Part shown: piece by piece, positions 17,308 through 26,714 of the stretch
Numbering within the stretch: position 1 is the first letter of the stretch
Layout: each line of letters begins with the position of its first letter
Assembly (NCBI RefSeq): GCF_000820085.1
Contig: NZ_CDBN01000050.1
Coordinates: forward strand, 79,925 to 143,924
Direction: 5' to 3'
Origin: Aeromonas sanarellii
GTDB lineage: Bacteria; Pseudomonadota; Gammaproteobacteria; Enterobacterales; Aeromonadaceae
DNA length: 64,000 nt
Notes under the pieces: generated by a model
What the model was told of the DNA's origin: nothing
Database searches by the model: none
Seen by the model: only the letters and a program-made list of their open reading frames with translations
Program-made: the position numbers and the translations under genes

Positions 17308-19764
17308 TCAGGCAGCCCTGTGATAGGCAGAAGCCTCAAACAGCGCCTTGTTGGCCACCAGATCGACGGGGTCGAAGTCATCGACGTTGATGGTGCGCAG
17401 GCGACTCTCTTCGGCGCGGCGCAACAGCTCGGCCTCGGTCGGGTTGATGACCCCGAGCGCCAGACCGGCCTCCGCCACCTTGTCGAGCTGGGTGAAGGGA
17501 CGCTTGCTGCCTTCGGCCTTGCATACCTTGTCAAACAGCGGCTCGGCGGCCAGCACGTCGTCGAGAGCCTGTTCCAGCAGACCGAAGGGGTTGCCCTCCT
17601 CGCGGGTGAGGTACTGGCCTTCGGCCAGGCGGCTGCGGGTCGCGCTCGGCGCCTGCAGCAGACGGGCCACCTGGCTGTCGAGCTTGTCGGAGGGACGCTT
17701 CAGGTCGCGACCCAGCGGCAGCACGACGGCGCGCAGGGCCAGCCCAATCCAGCGATTCGGGAAGTTGCGCAGCAGCTCGTCGATCGCTTCCTGGGCCTTG
17801 AACAGGGCATCTTGCAGCGCCCAGTGCAGCAGCGGCAGGTCGGCCTGCTGGCGTCCCTCGTCCTGATAGCGCTTGAGGGCGCTGGAGGCCAGATAGAGCT
17901 GGCTCAGCACGTCCCCGAGGCGGGCGGAGACCCGCTCCTTGCGCTTGAGCTCGCCACCCAGGGTGCCCATCGCCATGTCGGAGAGGAACGCCAGGTTGGC
18001 GGAGAGGCGGGAGAGCTGCTGGTAGTAGCCCTTGGTCTGATCCTTGTAAGGGGAGGCGGCGAAGCGGGCGCCGGTCAACCCCAGCCAGAAGCTGCGCACC
18101 AGGTTGCTGATGGCGAAGCCCACGTGGCTGAATACCGCCTTGTCGAAGTCCTTGAGGGCCTGCTCCTTGTCCGGGTGGCTGGCGGCCAGCATCTCGGGCA
18201 ACACATAGGGGTGGCAGCGGATGGCCCCCTGGCCGTAGATGATCATGCTGCGGGTCAGGATGTTGGCCCCCTCGACGGTGACCGCGATGGGGGCGCCCTG
18301 ATAGCCGCGGGCCAGGTAGTTGTTGGGGCCCATGCAGATGGCCTTGCCGCCGTGGATGTCCATGGCGTCGATGATGCACTTCTGGGCGCGGTCGGTGAGG
18401 TGGTACTTGACGATGGCGGAGATGACAGAGGGCTTTTCACCCAGGTCGATGCCGGTCACCGTCAGCTTGGCGGCGGCGCCCATGATGTAGGCGTTGCCCC
18501 CCAGGCGGGCCAGCGGCTCTTCTATCCCTTCCATCTTGCCGATGGGCAGCTTGAACTGGCGACGGATGCGGCTGTAGGCACCGGTGGCCAGGGCCAGCAT
18601 CTTGACGCCGCCCGTGCTGTTGGAGGGCAGGGTGATGCCGCGACCGACCGAGAGGCACTCCACCAGCATGCGCCAGCCCTGACCGGCCATGGCCGGACCG
18701 CCGATGATGAAGTCGAGCGGCACGAACACCTCCTTGCCGCGGGTCGGGCCGTTCTGGAACGGCACGTTGAGGGGGAAGTGGCGGCGGCCGATCTCGACGC
18801 CCTTGATGTGGGTCGGAATGAGGGCGCAGGTGATGCCGAGCTCTTCTTCCTCACCCAACAGGTGGTCCGGGTCACGCAGCTTGAAGGCGAGGCCCAGCAC
18901 GGTGGCGATGGGGGCGAGGGTGATGTAGCGCTTGTTCCAGGTCAGGCGCATGCCGAGCACCTCTTCCCCTTCCCACTCGCCCTTGCAGACGATGCCGAAG
19001 TCGGGGATGGAGCCGGCGTCCGAGCCCGCTTCCGGGCTGGTCAGGGCGAAGCAGGGGATCTCCTTGCCTATGGCCAGGCGGGGCAGGTAGTGGTCTTTCT
19101 GCTCCTCGGTGCCGTAGTGCTGCAGCAGTTCCCCCGGGCCCAGGGAGTTGGGCACGCCGACGGTGGAAGCCAGCACGGCGCTGGCGCCACACAGCTTCTG
19201 CAGCACGCAGGACTGGGCGTAGGCGGAGAACTCCAGGCCCCCGTATTTCTTCTTGATGATCATGGCGAAGAACTTGTTGTCCTTCAGGTACTGCCATACC
19301 TCGGGGGAGAGATCGGCCCGCTCGTGGGTCACCTCCCAGTCGTTGACCATGCGGCACACTTCTTCCACCGGGCCGTCCATGAAGGCCTGCTCTTCGGCTG
19401 ACAGCGTGCTTACCGGAATGGCGTGCAGCTTCTTCCAGTCCGGATTGCCGGCAAACAGATCCGCTTCCCACCAGGTCGTCCCCGCCTCGATGGCTTCCTT
19501 CTCGGTACGGGACATCTCCGGCATGATGGACTTGTAGATCTTGAACAGGGGTTTGGTCAGCTGGTTGCGGCGAAACTCCACCAGGTTGAGGGGAATGGCG
19601 ATTACGGCGAACAGCACCCACACCAGCAGGGGCACATGGCCATAGAGGGCGCCGGCGACCAGGGCGGCGGCCGTGGCAAGCGTGGCGGTGAACAGGGACG
19701 CCCGGCGGTAGGCCATGGCGCCGATCACCAGGATCACCCCGAACAGAGTGAGGGTCGTCGTCAT
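17308..19764 (-). CDS. fadE: Acyl-CoA dehydrogenase FadE
   Basis: Catalyses the first, FAD-dependent step of fatty acid beta-oxidation. At 818 residues it has the size of the large enterobacterial FadE. Two N-terminal hydrophobic segments ([13 protein letters not shown] and [22 protein letters not shown]) suggest membrane attachment. [13 protein letters not shown], the FAD/substrate motif, and [27 protein letters not shown], with the catalytic Glu, are intact. It is divergent from gmhA. A FadR operator and a sigma-70 promoter lie upstream, so it is expected to be induced by long-chain fatty acids. Confidence 0.96.
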   Translation of the reverse strand: MTTTLTLFGVILVIGAMAYRRASLFTATLATAAALVAGALYGHVPLLVWVLFAVIAIPLNLVEFRRNQLTKPLFKIYKSIMPEMSRTEKEAIEAGTTWWEADLFAGNPDWKKLHAIPVSTLSAEEQAFMDGPVEEVCRMVNDWEVTHERADLSPEVWQYLKDNKFFAMIIKKKYGGLEFSAYAQSCVLQKLCGASAVLASTVGVPNSLGPGELLQHYGTEEQKDHYLPRLAIGKEIPCFALTSPEAGSDAGSIPDFGIVCKGEWEGEEVLGMRLTWNKRYITLAPIATVLGLAFKLRDPDHLLGEEEELGITCALIPTHIKGVEIGRRHFPLNVPFQNGPTRGKEVFVPLDFIIGGPAMAGQGWRMLVECLSVGRGITLPSNSTGGVKMLALATGAYSRIRRQFKLPIGKMEGIEEPLARLGGNAYIMGAAAKLTVTGIDLGEKPSVISAIVKYHLTDRAQKCIIDAMDIHGGKAICMGPNNYLARGYQGAPIAVTVEGANILTRSMIIYGQGAIRCHPYVLPEMLAASHPDKEQALKDFDKAVFSHVGFAISNLVRSFWLGLTGARFAASPYKDQTKGYYQQLSRLSANLAFLSDMAMGTLGGELKRKERVSARLGDVLSQLYLASSALKRYQDEGRQQADLPLLHWALQDALFKAQEAIDELLRNFPNRWIGLALRAVVLPLGRDLKRPSDKLDSQVARLLQAPSATRSRLAEGQYLTREEGNPFGLLEQALDDVLAAEPLFDKVCKAEGSKRPFTQLDKVAEAGLALGVINPTEAELLRRAEESRLRTINVDDFDPVDLVANKALFEASAYHRAA

Positions 19765-19816
19765 TTTTCGCTCCTTGCATGAATTGCCGAAGTTGGGAAA
19801 CTGGGGTTAACTGATC

Positions 19817-19874
19817 CAGAGGTCTGACCTGTTGGATGTGGCCCTGTTGTAATTCATACGCACAAACTTATCAA
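19817..19874 (-). promoter_or_regulatory. fadE promoter with FadR operator
   Basis: CAGAGGTCTGACCTGTT (19817-19833) shares the full GGTCNGACCTGTT core of the FadR consensus. Just upstream on the minus strand are TTGATA (19869-19874), a 17-bp gap and TACAAC (19846-19851). The operator would overlap the start of the transcript. Confidence 0.75.
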
Positions 19875-20015
19875 GCTGTTTACAAGCTTGTTACCTTGGT
19901 GCTGTGATCGGTATAACGGGTCATACGCCGCATCTTGGCGGGCGGGGGGCGACGATTGGGCTGGCTTGTGCGACAATGCGGCCACCCTATGTTGGACGAC
20001 GAGATCTCAAAGACC

Positions 20016-20594
20016 ATGTACCAAGAACTGATCCGCAACGAGTTGACCGAAGCTGCCAGCGTGCTCCAGGCGTTCCTGGCAGACGAGCAAAATCTGAAGA
20101 ACATCGAAGCGGCGGCCAAGCTGCTCGCCGACTCCTTCAAGGAGGAAGGCAAGGTGCTCTCCTGTGGCAACGGCGGCTCTCACTGCGACGCCATGCACTT
20201 CGCCGAGGAGCTGACCGGCCGCTATCGCGAGAACCGCCCCGGTTACGCCGGCATCGCCATCTCCGACCCGAGCCACCTCTCCTGCGTCTCCAACGACTTT
20301 GGCTATGACCATGTGTTCTCCCGCTATGTGGAAGCGGTCGGCCGCCGTGGCGACGTGCTGCTCGGCATCTCCACCAGCGGTAACTCCGGCAACATCCTCA
20401 AGGCCATCGAGGCGGCCCGTGCCAAGGGCATGAAGGTGATCGCCCTGACCGGCAAGGATGGCGGCAAGATGGCGGGTCTGGCGGACGTCGAGATCCGGGT
20501 GCCGCACTTCGGCTACGCCGACCGCATCCAGGAAGTGCACATCAAGGTGATCCACATCCTGATCCAGCTGGTCGAGAAAGAGATGGCGAAATAG
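20016..20594 (+). CDS. gmhA: Phosphoheptose isomerase
   Basis: Converts sedoheptulose 7-phosphate to glycero-manno-heptose 7-phosphate for the LPS inner core. It is 192 residues, nearly collinear with E. coli GmhA. The SIS-domain motifs [20 protein letters not shown] and [18 protein letters not shown] are present, and the C-terminus is [16 protein letters not shown]. The start [13 protein letters not shown] is family-standard; a longer frame upstream (from 19935) lacks similarity. The fadE-gmhA-yafJ order is as in E. coli. Confidence 0.97.
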   Translation: MYQELIRNELTEAASVLQAFLADEQNLKNIEAAAKLLADSFKEEGKVLSCGNGGSHCDAMHFAEELTGRYRENRPGYAGIAISDPSHLSCVSNDFGYDHVFSRYVEAVGRRGDVLLGISTSGNSGNILKAIEAARAKGMKVIALTGKDGGKMAGLADVEIRVPHFGYADRIQEVHIKVIHILIQLVEKEMAK

Positions 20595-20688
20595 TCAGAC
20601 GGGGATGGCGAGACGCCGCGGCGTCTCGCCTAAGAGGATTCCCCGATTGAAGCAGAAAGAATCAAGTATTTCAGGGGGTTGACGGGAT

Positions 20689-21486
20689 ATGTGCGAACTG
20701 CTCGGCATGAGCGCCAATGTGCCGACCGACATCTGCTTCAGCTTTACCGGGCTGATGCTGAGGGGCGGCAAGACGGGCCCTCACAAGGATGGCTGGGGGA
20801 TCACCTTCTACGAGGGGCGAGGCTTTCGCACCTTCAAGGATCCCGAGCCCAGTGCCCAGTCCCCCATCGCCAAGCTGGTGCAGGCGTTGCCCATCAAGAG
20901 CCGCGCCGTGGTCAGCCACATCCGGCAGGCCAACCGGGGCTGCGTGTCGCTGGAGAACACCCACCCCTTCACCCGCGAGCTGTGGGGACGCTACTGGACC
21001 TTTGCCCACAACGGCCAGCTGACCGGTTACAAGAAGCTGCCGACCGGGCGTCATCGTCCGGTGGGCGACACCGACAGCGAGCACGCCTTCTGCTGGCTGC
21101 TCGACAGGCTGGAGCACAAATACCCCAAGCGCCCGGCGAATTTCCCCGCGATGTTCCGCTACCTCGCGACCCTGTGCGACGAACTGCGCGGGCTCGGGGT
21201 GTTCAACATGCTGCTGTCGGACGGGGAGTTCGTGATGACCTATTGCAGCAACAACCTCTACTGGCTGACGCGCAGGGCGCCCTTTGGCGAGGCCCGCCTG
21301 CTGGATGAGGACGTGGCCATCGACTTTCAGAGCGAAACCACCCCGAACGACGTGGTGACCCTGGTCGCCACCCGGCCGCTCACCGGCAATGAGAGCTGGG
21401 TGAAGATGGTGCCAGGGGAGTTCTGCCTGTTCCGGCTGGGGGAGCTGGAGTATGGCAATAACGCCGTACTGCCGAGCCAGACATAA
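20689..21486 (+). CDS. yafJ: Class II glutamine amidotransferase YafJ
   Basis: A 265-residue Ntn-hydrolase-fold protein with the nucleophile at Cys2 (MCELLGMSANVPTD). GWGITFYEGRG, VVSHIRQANRG, ENTHPF and FAHNGQLTGYK are the expected glutaminase-domain motifs. It has no synthase domain, so the acceptor substrate is unknown. It is about 95 bp downstream of gmhA on the same strand. A strong terminator follows. Confidence 0.9.
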   Translation: MCELLGMSANVPTDICFSFTGLMLRGGKTGPHKDGWGITFYEGRGFRTFKDPEPSAQSPIAKLVQALPIKSRAVVSHIRQANRGCVSLENTHPFTRELWGRYWTFAHNGQLTGYKKLPTGRHRPVGDTDSEHAFCWLLDRLEHKYPKRPANFPAMFRYLATLCDELRGLGVFNMLLSDGEFVMTYCSNNLYWLTRRAPFGEARLLDEDVAIDFQSETTPNDVVTLVATRPLTGNESWVKMVPGEFCLFRLGELEYGNNAVLPSQT

Positions 21487-21492
21487 AAAAAT

Positions 21493-21516
21493 ACCAGGGT
21501 AGAATCCTACCCTGGT
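21493..21516 (+). terminator. Terminator of yafJ
   Basis: ACCAGGGTAG, loop AATC, CTACCCTGGT followed by TCTT and preceded by an A tract. It begins 6 bp past the stop. The rest of the gap to 21779 holds AT-rich, promoter-like sequence but no convincing gene. Confidence 0.8.
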
Positions 21517-21779
21517 TCTTCGCAGCAGCCATACAGGCAAAAAGGGATGAGAGAGGTGTTGCTGAGCCGCATCATTCTCATGGGTTGCATTGTTACGTCA
21601 TTGTTAATTTTGTGACAACATTTATCTCTGATCCCGCGAGCGTGTCGTACCGAGAGTTTGATGGCGCTCACATTATGGCCCAACCACTGCGGTCTGCCCG
21701 TGGTGGAAGGGTGGATGACAGCGGGTGTCCCAATCGGCTATATTGTGGTCTGTTTGAATACCATCATAGGGAAGAGAAG

Positions 21780-22115
21780 ATGGAGTGGCTGGATCAGAAG
21801 GTGCTGCGGCAACTGGCAGATGACATAGGTCACGAGATGATGCCCGTGGTCATCTCGGTGTTCGTCGAAGAGGTGGGGGAGCAGCTGGCCCAGCTGAGGC
21901 CTCTCTATGAACGGCGGGACTGGTCCGCACTGGCCCGCCTCGCCCACAGCATGAAATCCTCTTGTGGCAGCTATGGTGCCGAGCCCAGCTATCGGCAGGT
22001 CATGGCCCTTGAACTCGCCTGCCGGAGGGAAGACGCCCAGGAGGCTGGCCGACTGCTGGCCGAGCTGGAGCACTCCCTGCCCCAGGTCTTCTCCCACCTG
22101 TCCCAGTTTCACTGA
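21780..22115 (+). CDS. luxU: LuxU-like histidine phosphotransfer protein
   Basis: A single-domain Hpt protein of 111 residues. The phospho-acceptor is His56 in LARLAHSMKSSCGSYGA, matching LuxU (SHALKSSAASFGA). The N-terminus LADDIGHEMMPVVISVFVEEV also matches LuxU. The ATG at 21780 follows GGGAAGAG. LuxU passes phosphate from quorum-sensing hybrid kinases to LuxO. Here no luxO adjoins it, but yvcK lies convergently next door; in Vibrio, as I recall, the order is luxO-luxU-yvcK-moaA. That supports orthology. A generic Hpt protein is the alternative. Confidence 0.75.
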   Translation: MEWLDQKVLRQLADDIGHEMMPVVISVFVEEVGEQLAQLRPLYERRDWSALARLAHSMKSSCGSYGAEPSYRQVMALELACRREDAQEAGRLLAELEHSLPQVFSHLSQFH

Positions 22116-22126
22116 GCCCCGGCGGC

Positions 22127-23083
22127 TCAGCCCGCCTTGTCATGCTCGATGTGCCAGTTGAGGATGACGCCATCCAGCGCCTGCCTGAGCTTGATGCGAT
22201 CGTGGCGATGGGGCAGGGCGGCCTCACCCAGGTTGGCCTGGACGAGGCAAGGCTGCAGCTCGGGGCATCCCTGACCTTCGGGGGCCAGAATGGCATCGAT
22301 CCGGCCCTTGCCTATCAGCTCTTCCAGCCAGCGATGCTGGTCCAGCAGCGTCAACTGACCCGCTGGTCCCGTCTCGGCCACCAGATTGCTGATGAAGACG
22401 ACGATGGCACTGCTGCCGCGGATCGCCTCGGCGAGGTCGCGCAGCAGCAGAGGGGGCATGACGGAGGTGAGGAAGCTGCCCGGCCCCAGAATGATCATGT
22501 CGGCCTGGCTCAGGGCCAGGGCGGCCTCGCGGGTGGCCGGCACGACCGGATTCAGGCTCAGGGCCCGTGGCGGCGTGGTGAGCTGATCGATGGAGACTTC
22601 CCCCAGGATCTGGTCACCGCAGAGGGTGTGGGCGCAGAGATCCGTGGGCTGTTCTGACATGGGCAGCAGCTTCGGCTCGATTTCCAGCATGTCGCTGATG
22701 AGTCGGATGGCATCCAGGGGGCGGACACAGAGGTTGTCGAGGGCCAGCAGCATCAGGTTGCCGAGGTTGTGGCCCGCCAGCTCGCCGCGGCCGGTGAAGC
22801 GGTGCTCGAACAGCTGGCTGCCGATGCTGGGGGTGGTCACCAGCTGGTTGAGGCAGTTGCGCAGATCGCCCCAGGCGATGCACTCCTGGCTCTTGCGTAG
22901 CCGCCCGGTGGAGCCGCCGTCGTCTGTGGTGGTGACTATGCCCGTCAGCCGGGACCCCAAAAATGAAAGGGAGGAGAGCACGCGGCCCAGGCCGTGCCCA
23001 CCGCCGATGGCGACGACCCGGTCGAAGTCATTGATATTGTTCTGCCACATGCAGTGATCCCGTGGGGGGCCAGTGAGCACCAT
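22127..23083 (-). CDS. ybhK: YvcK/YbhK (CofD-like) gluconeogenesis factor
   Basis: Binds UDP-sugars in Bacillus and is needed for growth on gluconeogenic carbon and for normal envelope; its role in Proteobacteria is unclear. VVAIGGGHGLGRVLSSL, TTTDDGGSTGRLR, AWGDLRNCLNQL and GHNLGNLMLLALD are diagnostic. I choose the ATG at 23083, with GGAG at 6 nt spacing. An internal ATG at 23050 is closer to the E. coli start. It is convergent with the LuxU-like gene (11-bp gap) and divergent from the FIST gene. Confidence 0.92.
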   Translation of the reverse strand: MVLTGPPRDHCMWQNNINDFDRVVAIGGGHGLGRVLSSLSFLGSRLTGIVTTTDDGGSTGRLRKSQECIAWGDLRNCLNQLVTTPSIGSQLFEHRFTGRGELAGHNLGNLMLLALDNLCVRPLDAIRLISDMLEIEPKLLPMSEQPTDLCAHTLCGDQILGEVSIDQLTTPPRALSLNPVVPATREAALALSQADMIILGPGSFLTSVMPPLLLRDLAEAIRGSSAIVVFISNLVAETGPAGQLTLLDQHRWLEELIGKGRIDAILAPEGQGCPELQPCLVQANLGEAALPHRHDRIKLRQALDGVILNWHIEHDKAG

Positions 23084-23163
23084 TCTAGTCTCCGTGGCCA
23101 GGTAATTGTTTGATAAGGGTATGATTTTTGCTTGATGCCAGCATCCCATACCTCTAGGAGACG

Positions 23164-24345
23164 GTGTTGAACTTCCTGACGGCTCACTCTCTTGCCGAGA
23201 CGACCCCGCTGGCCGCCCAACAGATAGCAGAGCGGTTGCTCGCTCAATCACCCCATTTCCCGTCGCTGTTGCTGGTCTATTTTACCCAAGCACACGATGC
23301 CGCGGTACTGCGTCATGCGCTCAAGGCCCGTTTTCCCGACACCCGGCTCATCGGTTGCAGCTCCTGCGGCGGCATCCTGACCCAGACCGGCCACCATGGC
23401 CGAAGGGGTTGGAGCCTTGCGGTCGCCGCCCTCTACGATGACAAAGGCGCCTACGGCGTGGCCGGCCAGCTGGGCGATGAGCCGGATGTTCGGGCATTGC
23501 TGCGCCGCGCCATCGCCGACGGCGGACGCCCTGGCGAGCTGCCCCAGCTGGTCTTGCTGCATGCCAGCCCGGGGTTGGAGGAGGCCATGCTGGCGGGCAT
23601 CGACGCCGAGTTTGGCGCGACCGTTCCCGTCGTCGGCGGGTCGGCGGCGGACGACGGTGTCACCGGCGCATGGCAGCTGTGCTGGGACGAGGGGGAGGGG
23701 GGCCAGGGCTGCGTGCTGGCGGTGCTCTACCCCGACTGCCAGTTGGCCTTCCAGTTTCACTCAGGCTATGTGCCCACCGAGCGTCAGGGCATCATCACCG
23801 GGCTAGAGGGGCGCGAGGTGCTGACCATAGACCATGAACCGGCGGCCCGGGTCTATGGCCGCTGGACCGAGCGTGCGGCTCCCTGGCCGGTGGGCCCCAT
23901 CCTCAGGGAGACGACGCTCTCCCCGCTGGCTCGCCAGGTCGGCATGCTCGACGAGATCCCCTACTACAAGCTCTCGCACCCCGAGGCGGTGACGGCGCGG
24001 GAGGGGCTGCGCCTCTTCACCGAAACCCGGTTGGGGGAGCGCCTGCAACTCATGTACAGCAGCCAGGAGGGGCTGTTGCAGCGCAGTCTGAACGCGGTGC
24101 GCATCGAGCCGGAGTACGGCATGGCGGGCAATGTGCAGCCCCTTGGCGCCCTGGTAGTGTTCTGTGCCGGTTGCCGTCTGGCGCTGGGGGAGAGGCTGGG
24201 CGACGTGGTGGCGCAATTCGGCCAGAGGCTGGGGGACATCCCCTTCATCACGCCGTTTACCTTCGGCGAGCAGGGGCGATTGCCCCACGGTGAGCTGGCT
24301 CATGGCAACCTCATGGTCTCGAGCGTAATCTTCCTCGAGAGCTGA
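23164..24345 (+). CDS. FIST-domain sensory protein
   Basis: A 393-residue protein with FIST_N (about 30-220) and FIST_C (about 225-370) domains, thought to bind small ligands such as amino acids. Visible traits are LIGCSSCGGILT, VVGGSAADDG and LFTETRLGERLQLM. It begins with GTG (23164) or TTG (23167), both just after TAGGAGACG; TTG has the better spacing. There is no signal peptide. The hybrid kinase begins 18 bp after its stop, so the two very likely form an operon in which FIST is a sensory partner of the kinase. Confidence 0.85.
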   Translation: MLNFLTAHSLAETTPLAAQQIAERLLAQSPHFPSLLLVYFTQAHDAAVLRHALKARFPDTRLIGCSSCGGILTQTGHHGRRGWSLAVAALYDDKGAYGVAGQLGDEPDVRALLRRAIADGGRPGELPQLVLLHASPGLEEAMLAGIDAEFGATVPVVGGSAADDGVTGAWQLCWDEGEGGQGCVLAVLYPDCQLAFQFHSGYVPTERQGIITGLEGREVLTIDHEPAARVYGRWTERAAPWPVGPILRETTLSPLARQVGMLDEIPYYKLSHPEAVTAREGLRLFTETRLGERLQLMYSSQEGLLQRSLNAVRIEPEYGMAGNVQPLGALVVFCAGCRLALGERLGDVVAQFGQRLGDIPFITPFTFGEQGRLPHGELAHGNLMVSSVIFLES

Positions 24346-24363
24346 CAGCATGCTGGATTCAAG

Positions 24364-26445
24364 ATGATAGGCAATAGCGAACTGGAAACCCTGGGCGACA
24401 AGCTGCAAACCACGCTGGTGGAGCTGATGCGCTGCCGGGAGCGGGAGGCCAGATACCGCGAGGAGTCTCAAGCCCTGCTGTGCGGGGTGGCGACCCTGGC
24501 CGAGGCCCAGAGCCTCGAGCAGGTACTGGAGAGCCTCATCCTTGCGCTCAAGCCCTTCATCGGATTCGAACAGGCGGACGTGATCGCCTGGGAGGCCGCG
24601 TGCGGCACCACCCATCTCAGCACCCAGCCGGAAGAGGTCGGCCGCACCTGGTCGCTGACCCCGCTCTTCTCCCGGGCCATCGATGGCGACACTCTGGTCA
24701 TCTACGATCCCGCCCAGTTGCCTGAGCTGGCCCCCCTGGCGGGGCTGGCGGGCTGGGCCAGCGTCATGATGACGGGCCTGCAGGGGCCGGGGTTCTCCGG
24801 CGTGCTCATCTGCCGGCACGGCTCCGCGGGCACCTTCGATCTCAAGAGCAAGGCGGCGATGCAGCGTTGCCGCCCCCTCATCTCCCAAGCGCTGGTGAAC
24901 ATCGCCTATCGGGCCCGACTGCAGGAGCAGGTGGATCTCAAGACCCTCGCCCTGCAGGCCAGCGAGCAGCGTTTTCGCAGTTTCGCCGCCATGGCCTCCG
25001 ACTGGTTCTGGGAGACGGATCCCCTGCACAGGCTCAGCTATGTCTCCGCCCCCGGTTATCAGGGGGAGGTGCTGGCCGGTCAGGCCGGGCGCAGCCTCTA
25101 CGATTTTGCCTACGACAAGCGGGATCCCGCCTGGTGCAACTACCGGCGTCTGATCGCCCGTCATCTGCCGGTTCGGGGGATCCGTGCCCAGGTGCAACTG
25201 GCAGGCGGCCCCTGCTGGATGGAGATCAATGCCGAGCCCTGCCACGATGCCCAAGGCACCTTCATCGGTTATCGGGGCACGGCGCGGGACATAGGCAGCC
25301 AGATCCGCCGGGAGCAGGAGCTGGCGCGGGCGCGGGACGATGCCGAGACGGCCAACCGTGCCAAGTCCCAATTCCTGGCCATGATGACCCACGAGATCCG
25401 CTCCCCCATGAACGCGGTGCTGGGGATGCTGGATCTGCTGCAGCACGGGCGACTCGATCCCCCTCAGCAGGCCCTGATCGGCCATGCCACCCACTCGGCT
25501 CATCTGCTGCAGACCATCATCGACGATGTGCTCGACTTCTCGAAGATAGAGTCGCACACCCTGGCGCTGCACTGCGAACCCTTCCAGCCCGCCGAGCTGT
25601 GCCGGGCGCTGGTGGCACCTCTGCAGGCACAGGCCGGTGCCAAGGGCATCAGGCTGCACTGGCACCTGGACGAGGCGGTGCCGGCGCAGCTGCAGGGGGA
25701 TGCGGTGCGCCTCTCCCAGGTGATCGGCAACCTGCTCGGGAATGCGGTGAAGTTTACCGCCGTCGGCAGCGTGCGGCTTGCGCTGGCGTGGCAGGACGAC
25801 AGGCTCAGGGTGTCGGTCAGCGACACCGGGATCGGCATCTCCCCCGAGGATCAGGTGCTGCTGTTCGAGCCCTTCTATCAGGTCGACAGCTCGGCCACCC
25901 GCCGTTTCTCCGGCTCAGGGCTTGGACTCGCCATCTGCAGGCGGCTGGTGCAGTTGATGGGCGGTGACATTCGCGTGCAGAGTACGCCGGGGCAGGGCAG
26001 CTGCTTCTGGTTCGAGTTGCCCGGGATGGCCACCCCCTGTGCCCCGGTGGCGGATCCCGCAGGCGAGGGCGGGATCATGCCGGCACTGGATGTGCTGGTG
26101 GTGGAGGACAGCCCGGTCAATCAGCTGGTGGTGTCGCTCATGCTGGAAAAACTGGCGTGCAGGGTGAGGCTGGCGGGCAACGGGCTGGAGGCGCTGGCAC
26201 GGGTCGGCGAGCGGCGACCGGATCTCATCCTGATGGACATGAGGATGCCGCAGATGGATGGGCTGGAGGCGACGCGCCGCCTGCGCGACATGGGGTGCGA
26301 GGTGCCCATAGTCGCCCTGACGGCCAATGCGATGATGGAGGACAGGGCCCGCTGTCTGGCCCAGGGCATGGACGATTTTCTGGCCAAGCCCATCAGCCTC
26401 GCGCGACTGCGCACTTGCCTGCTCCGCCATTGCAGGAACCGTTGA
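24364..26445 (+). CDS. Hybrid sensor histidine kinase
   Basis: A 693-residue soluble kinase with no clear membrane helix. The order is an N-terminal coiled region, a GAF-like domain (about 45-190) and PAS (about 205-320, FRSFAAMASDWFWETD). Next come HisKA with His343 in MTHEIRSPMNAVLGML, HATPase (GNLLGNAVKFT, DTGIGISPED, SGLGLAICRRL) and a receiver (about 575-690) with the phospho-Asp near 625 (ILMDMRMPQMDG). It lies in an operon with the FIST gene. No Hpt or output domain is fused, so phosphate must pass to a separate protein; the nearby LuxU-like Hpt protein is a speculative acceptor. Confidence 0.9.
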   Translation: MIGNSELETLGDKLQTTLVELMRCREREARYREESQALLCGVATLAEAQSLEQVLESLILALKPFIGFEQADVIAWEAACGTTHLSTQPEEVGRTWSLTPLFSRAIDGDTLVIYDPAQLPELAPLAGLAGWASVMMTGLQGPGFSGVLICRHGSAGTFDLKSKAAMQRCRPLISQALVNIAYRARLQEQVDLKTLALQASEQRFRSFAAMASDWFWETDPLHRLSYVSAPGYQGEVLAGQAGRSLYDFAYDKRDPAWCNYRRLIARHLPVRGIRAQVQLAGGPCWMEINAEPCHDAQGTFIGYRGTARDIGSQIRREQELARARDDAETANRAKSQFLAMMTHEIRSPMNAVLGMLDLLQHGRLDPPQQALIGHATHSAHLLQTIIDDVLDFSKIESHTLALHCEPFQPAELCRALVAPLQAQAGAKGIRLHWHLDEAVPAQLQGDAVRLSQVIGNLLGNAVKFTAVGSVRLALAWQDDRLRVSVSDTGIGISPEDQVLLFEPFYQVDSSATRRFSGSGLGLAICRRLVQLMGGDIRVQSTPGQGSCFWFELPGMATPCAPVADPAGEGGIMPALDVLVVEDSPVNQLVVSLMLEKLACRVRLAGNGLEALARVGERRPDLILMDMRMPQMDGLEATRRLRDMGCEVPIVALTANAMMEDRARCLAQGMDDFLAKPISLARLRTCLLRHCRNR

Positions 26446-26466
26446 GCCGATTCTGGGCAAAAAAAA

Positions 26467-26488
26467 TGGTCAACCTGGTGGTTGACCA
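26467..26488 (+). terminator. Weak terminator after the hybrid kinase
   Basis: TGGTCAACC, loop TGGT, GGTTGACCA, then ATTCTTC. The stem is perfect but the T tract is poor. Confidence 0.5.
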
Positions 26489-26624
26489 ATTCTTCAGCAA
26501 ATACTGAAGAGAGCACGGGATAAATCGGGTTGTACGGTCTTACATGAAAAAGTCGTGCCAACTTTTCATAACCTGTTATTTGCGGCTGGTAGCGGAGTTA
26601 TGTGTTGTTTATCGCCACCGGCGA

Positions 26625-26696
26625 TTGCAAATTGCGAATTCACCCTTCTCATTGTAAGAATTTTCGGTCAGGATATTCGCGTTTTGCAAATCGCAA
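26625..26696. repeat. Two TTGC-N5-GC(A/G)A motifs
   Basis: TTGCAAATTGCGA (26625-26637) and TTGCAAATCGCAA (26684-26696) share TTGCAAATnGCrA. A third copy is at 27524-27536. The second is a perfect TTGC-N5-GCAA dyad. They lie just past the stop of the LON-domain gene. Candidate regulator sites; the protein is unknown. Confidence 0.45.
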
Positions 26697-26714
26697 TTTG
26701 ACTCACTCTCTGAC

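Noticed and set aside
17290..19401. Long open frame of about 700 codons antisense to fadE
   Set aside because: The protein is low-complexity, rich in Gly, Gln, Val and His, and typical of the complement of a GC-rich gene. The opposite strand is an unmistakable full-length FadE.
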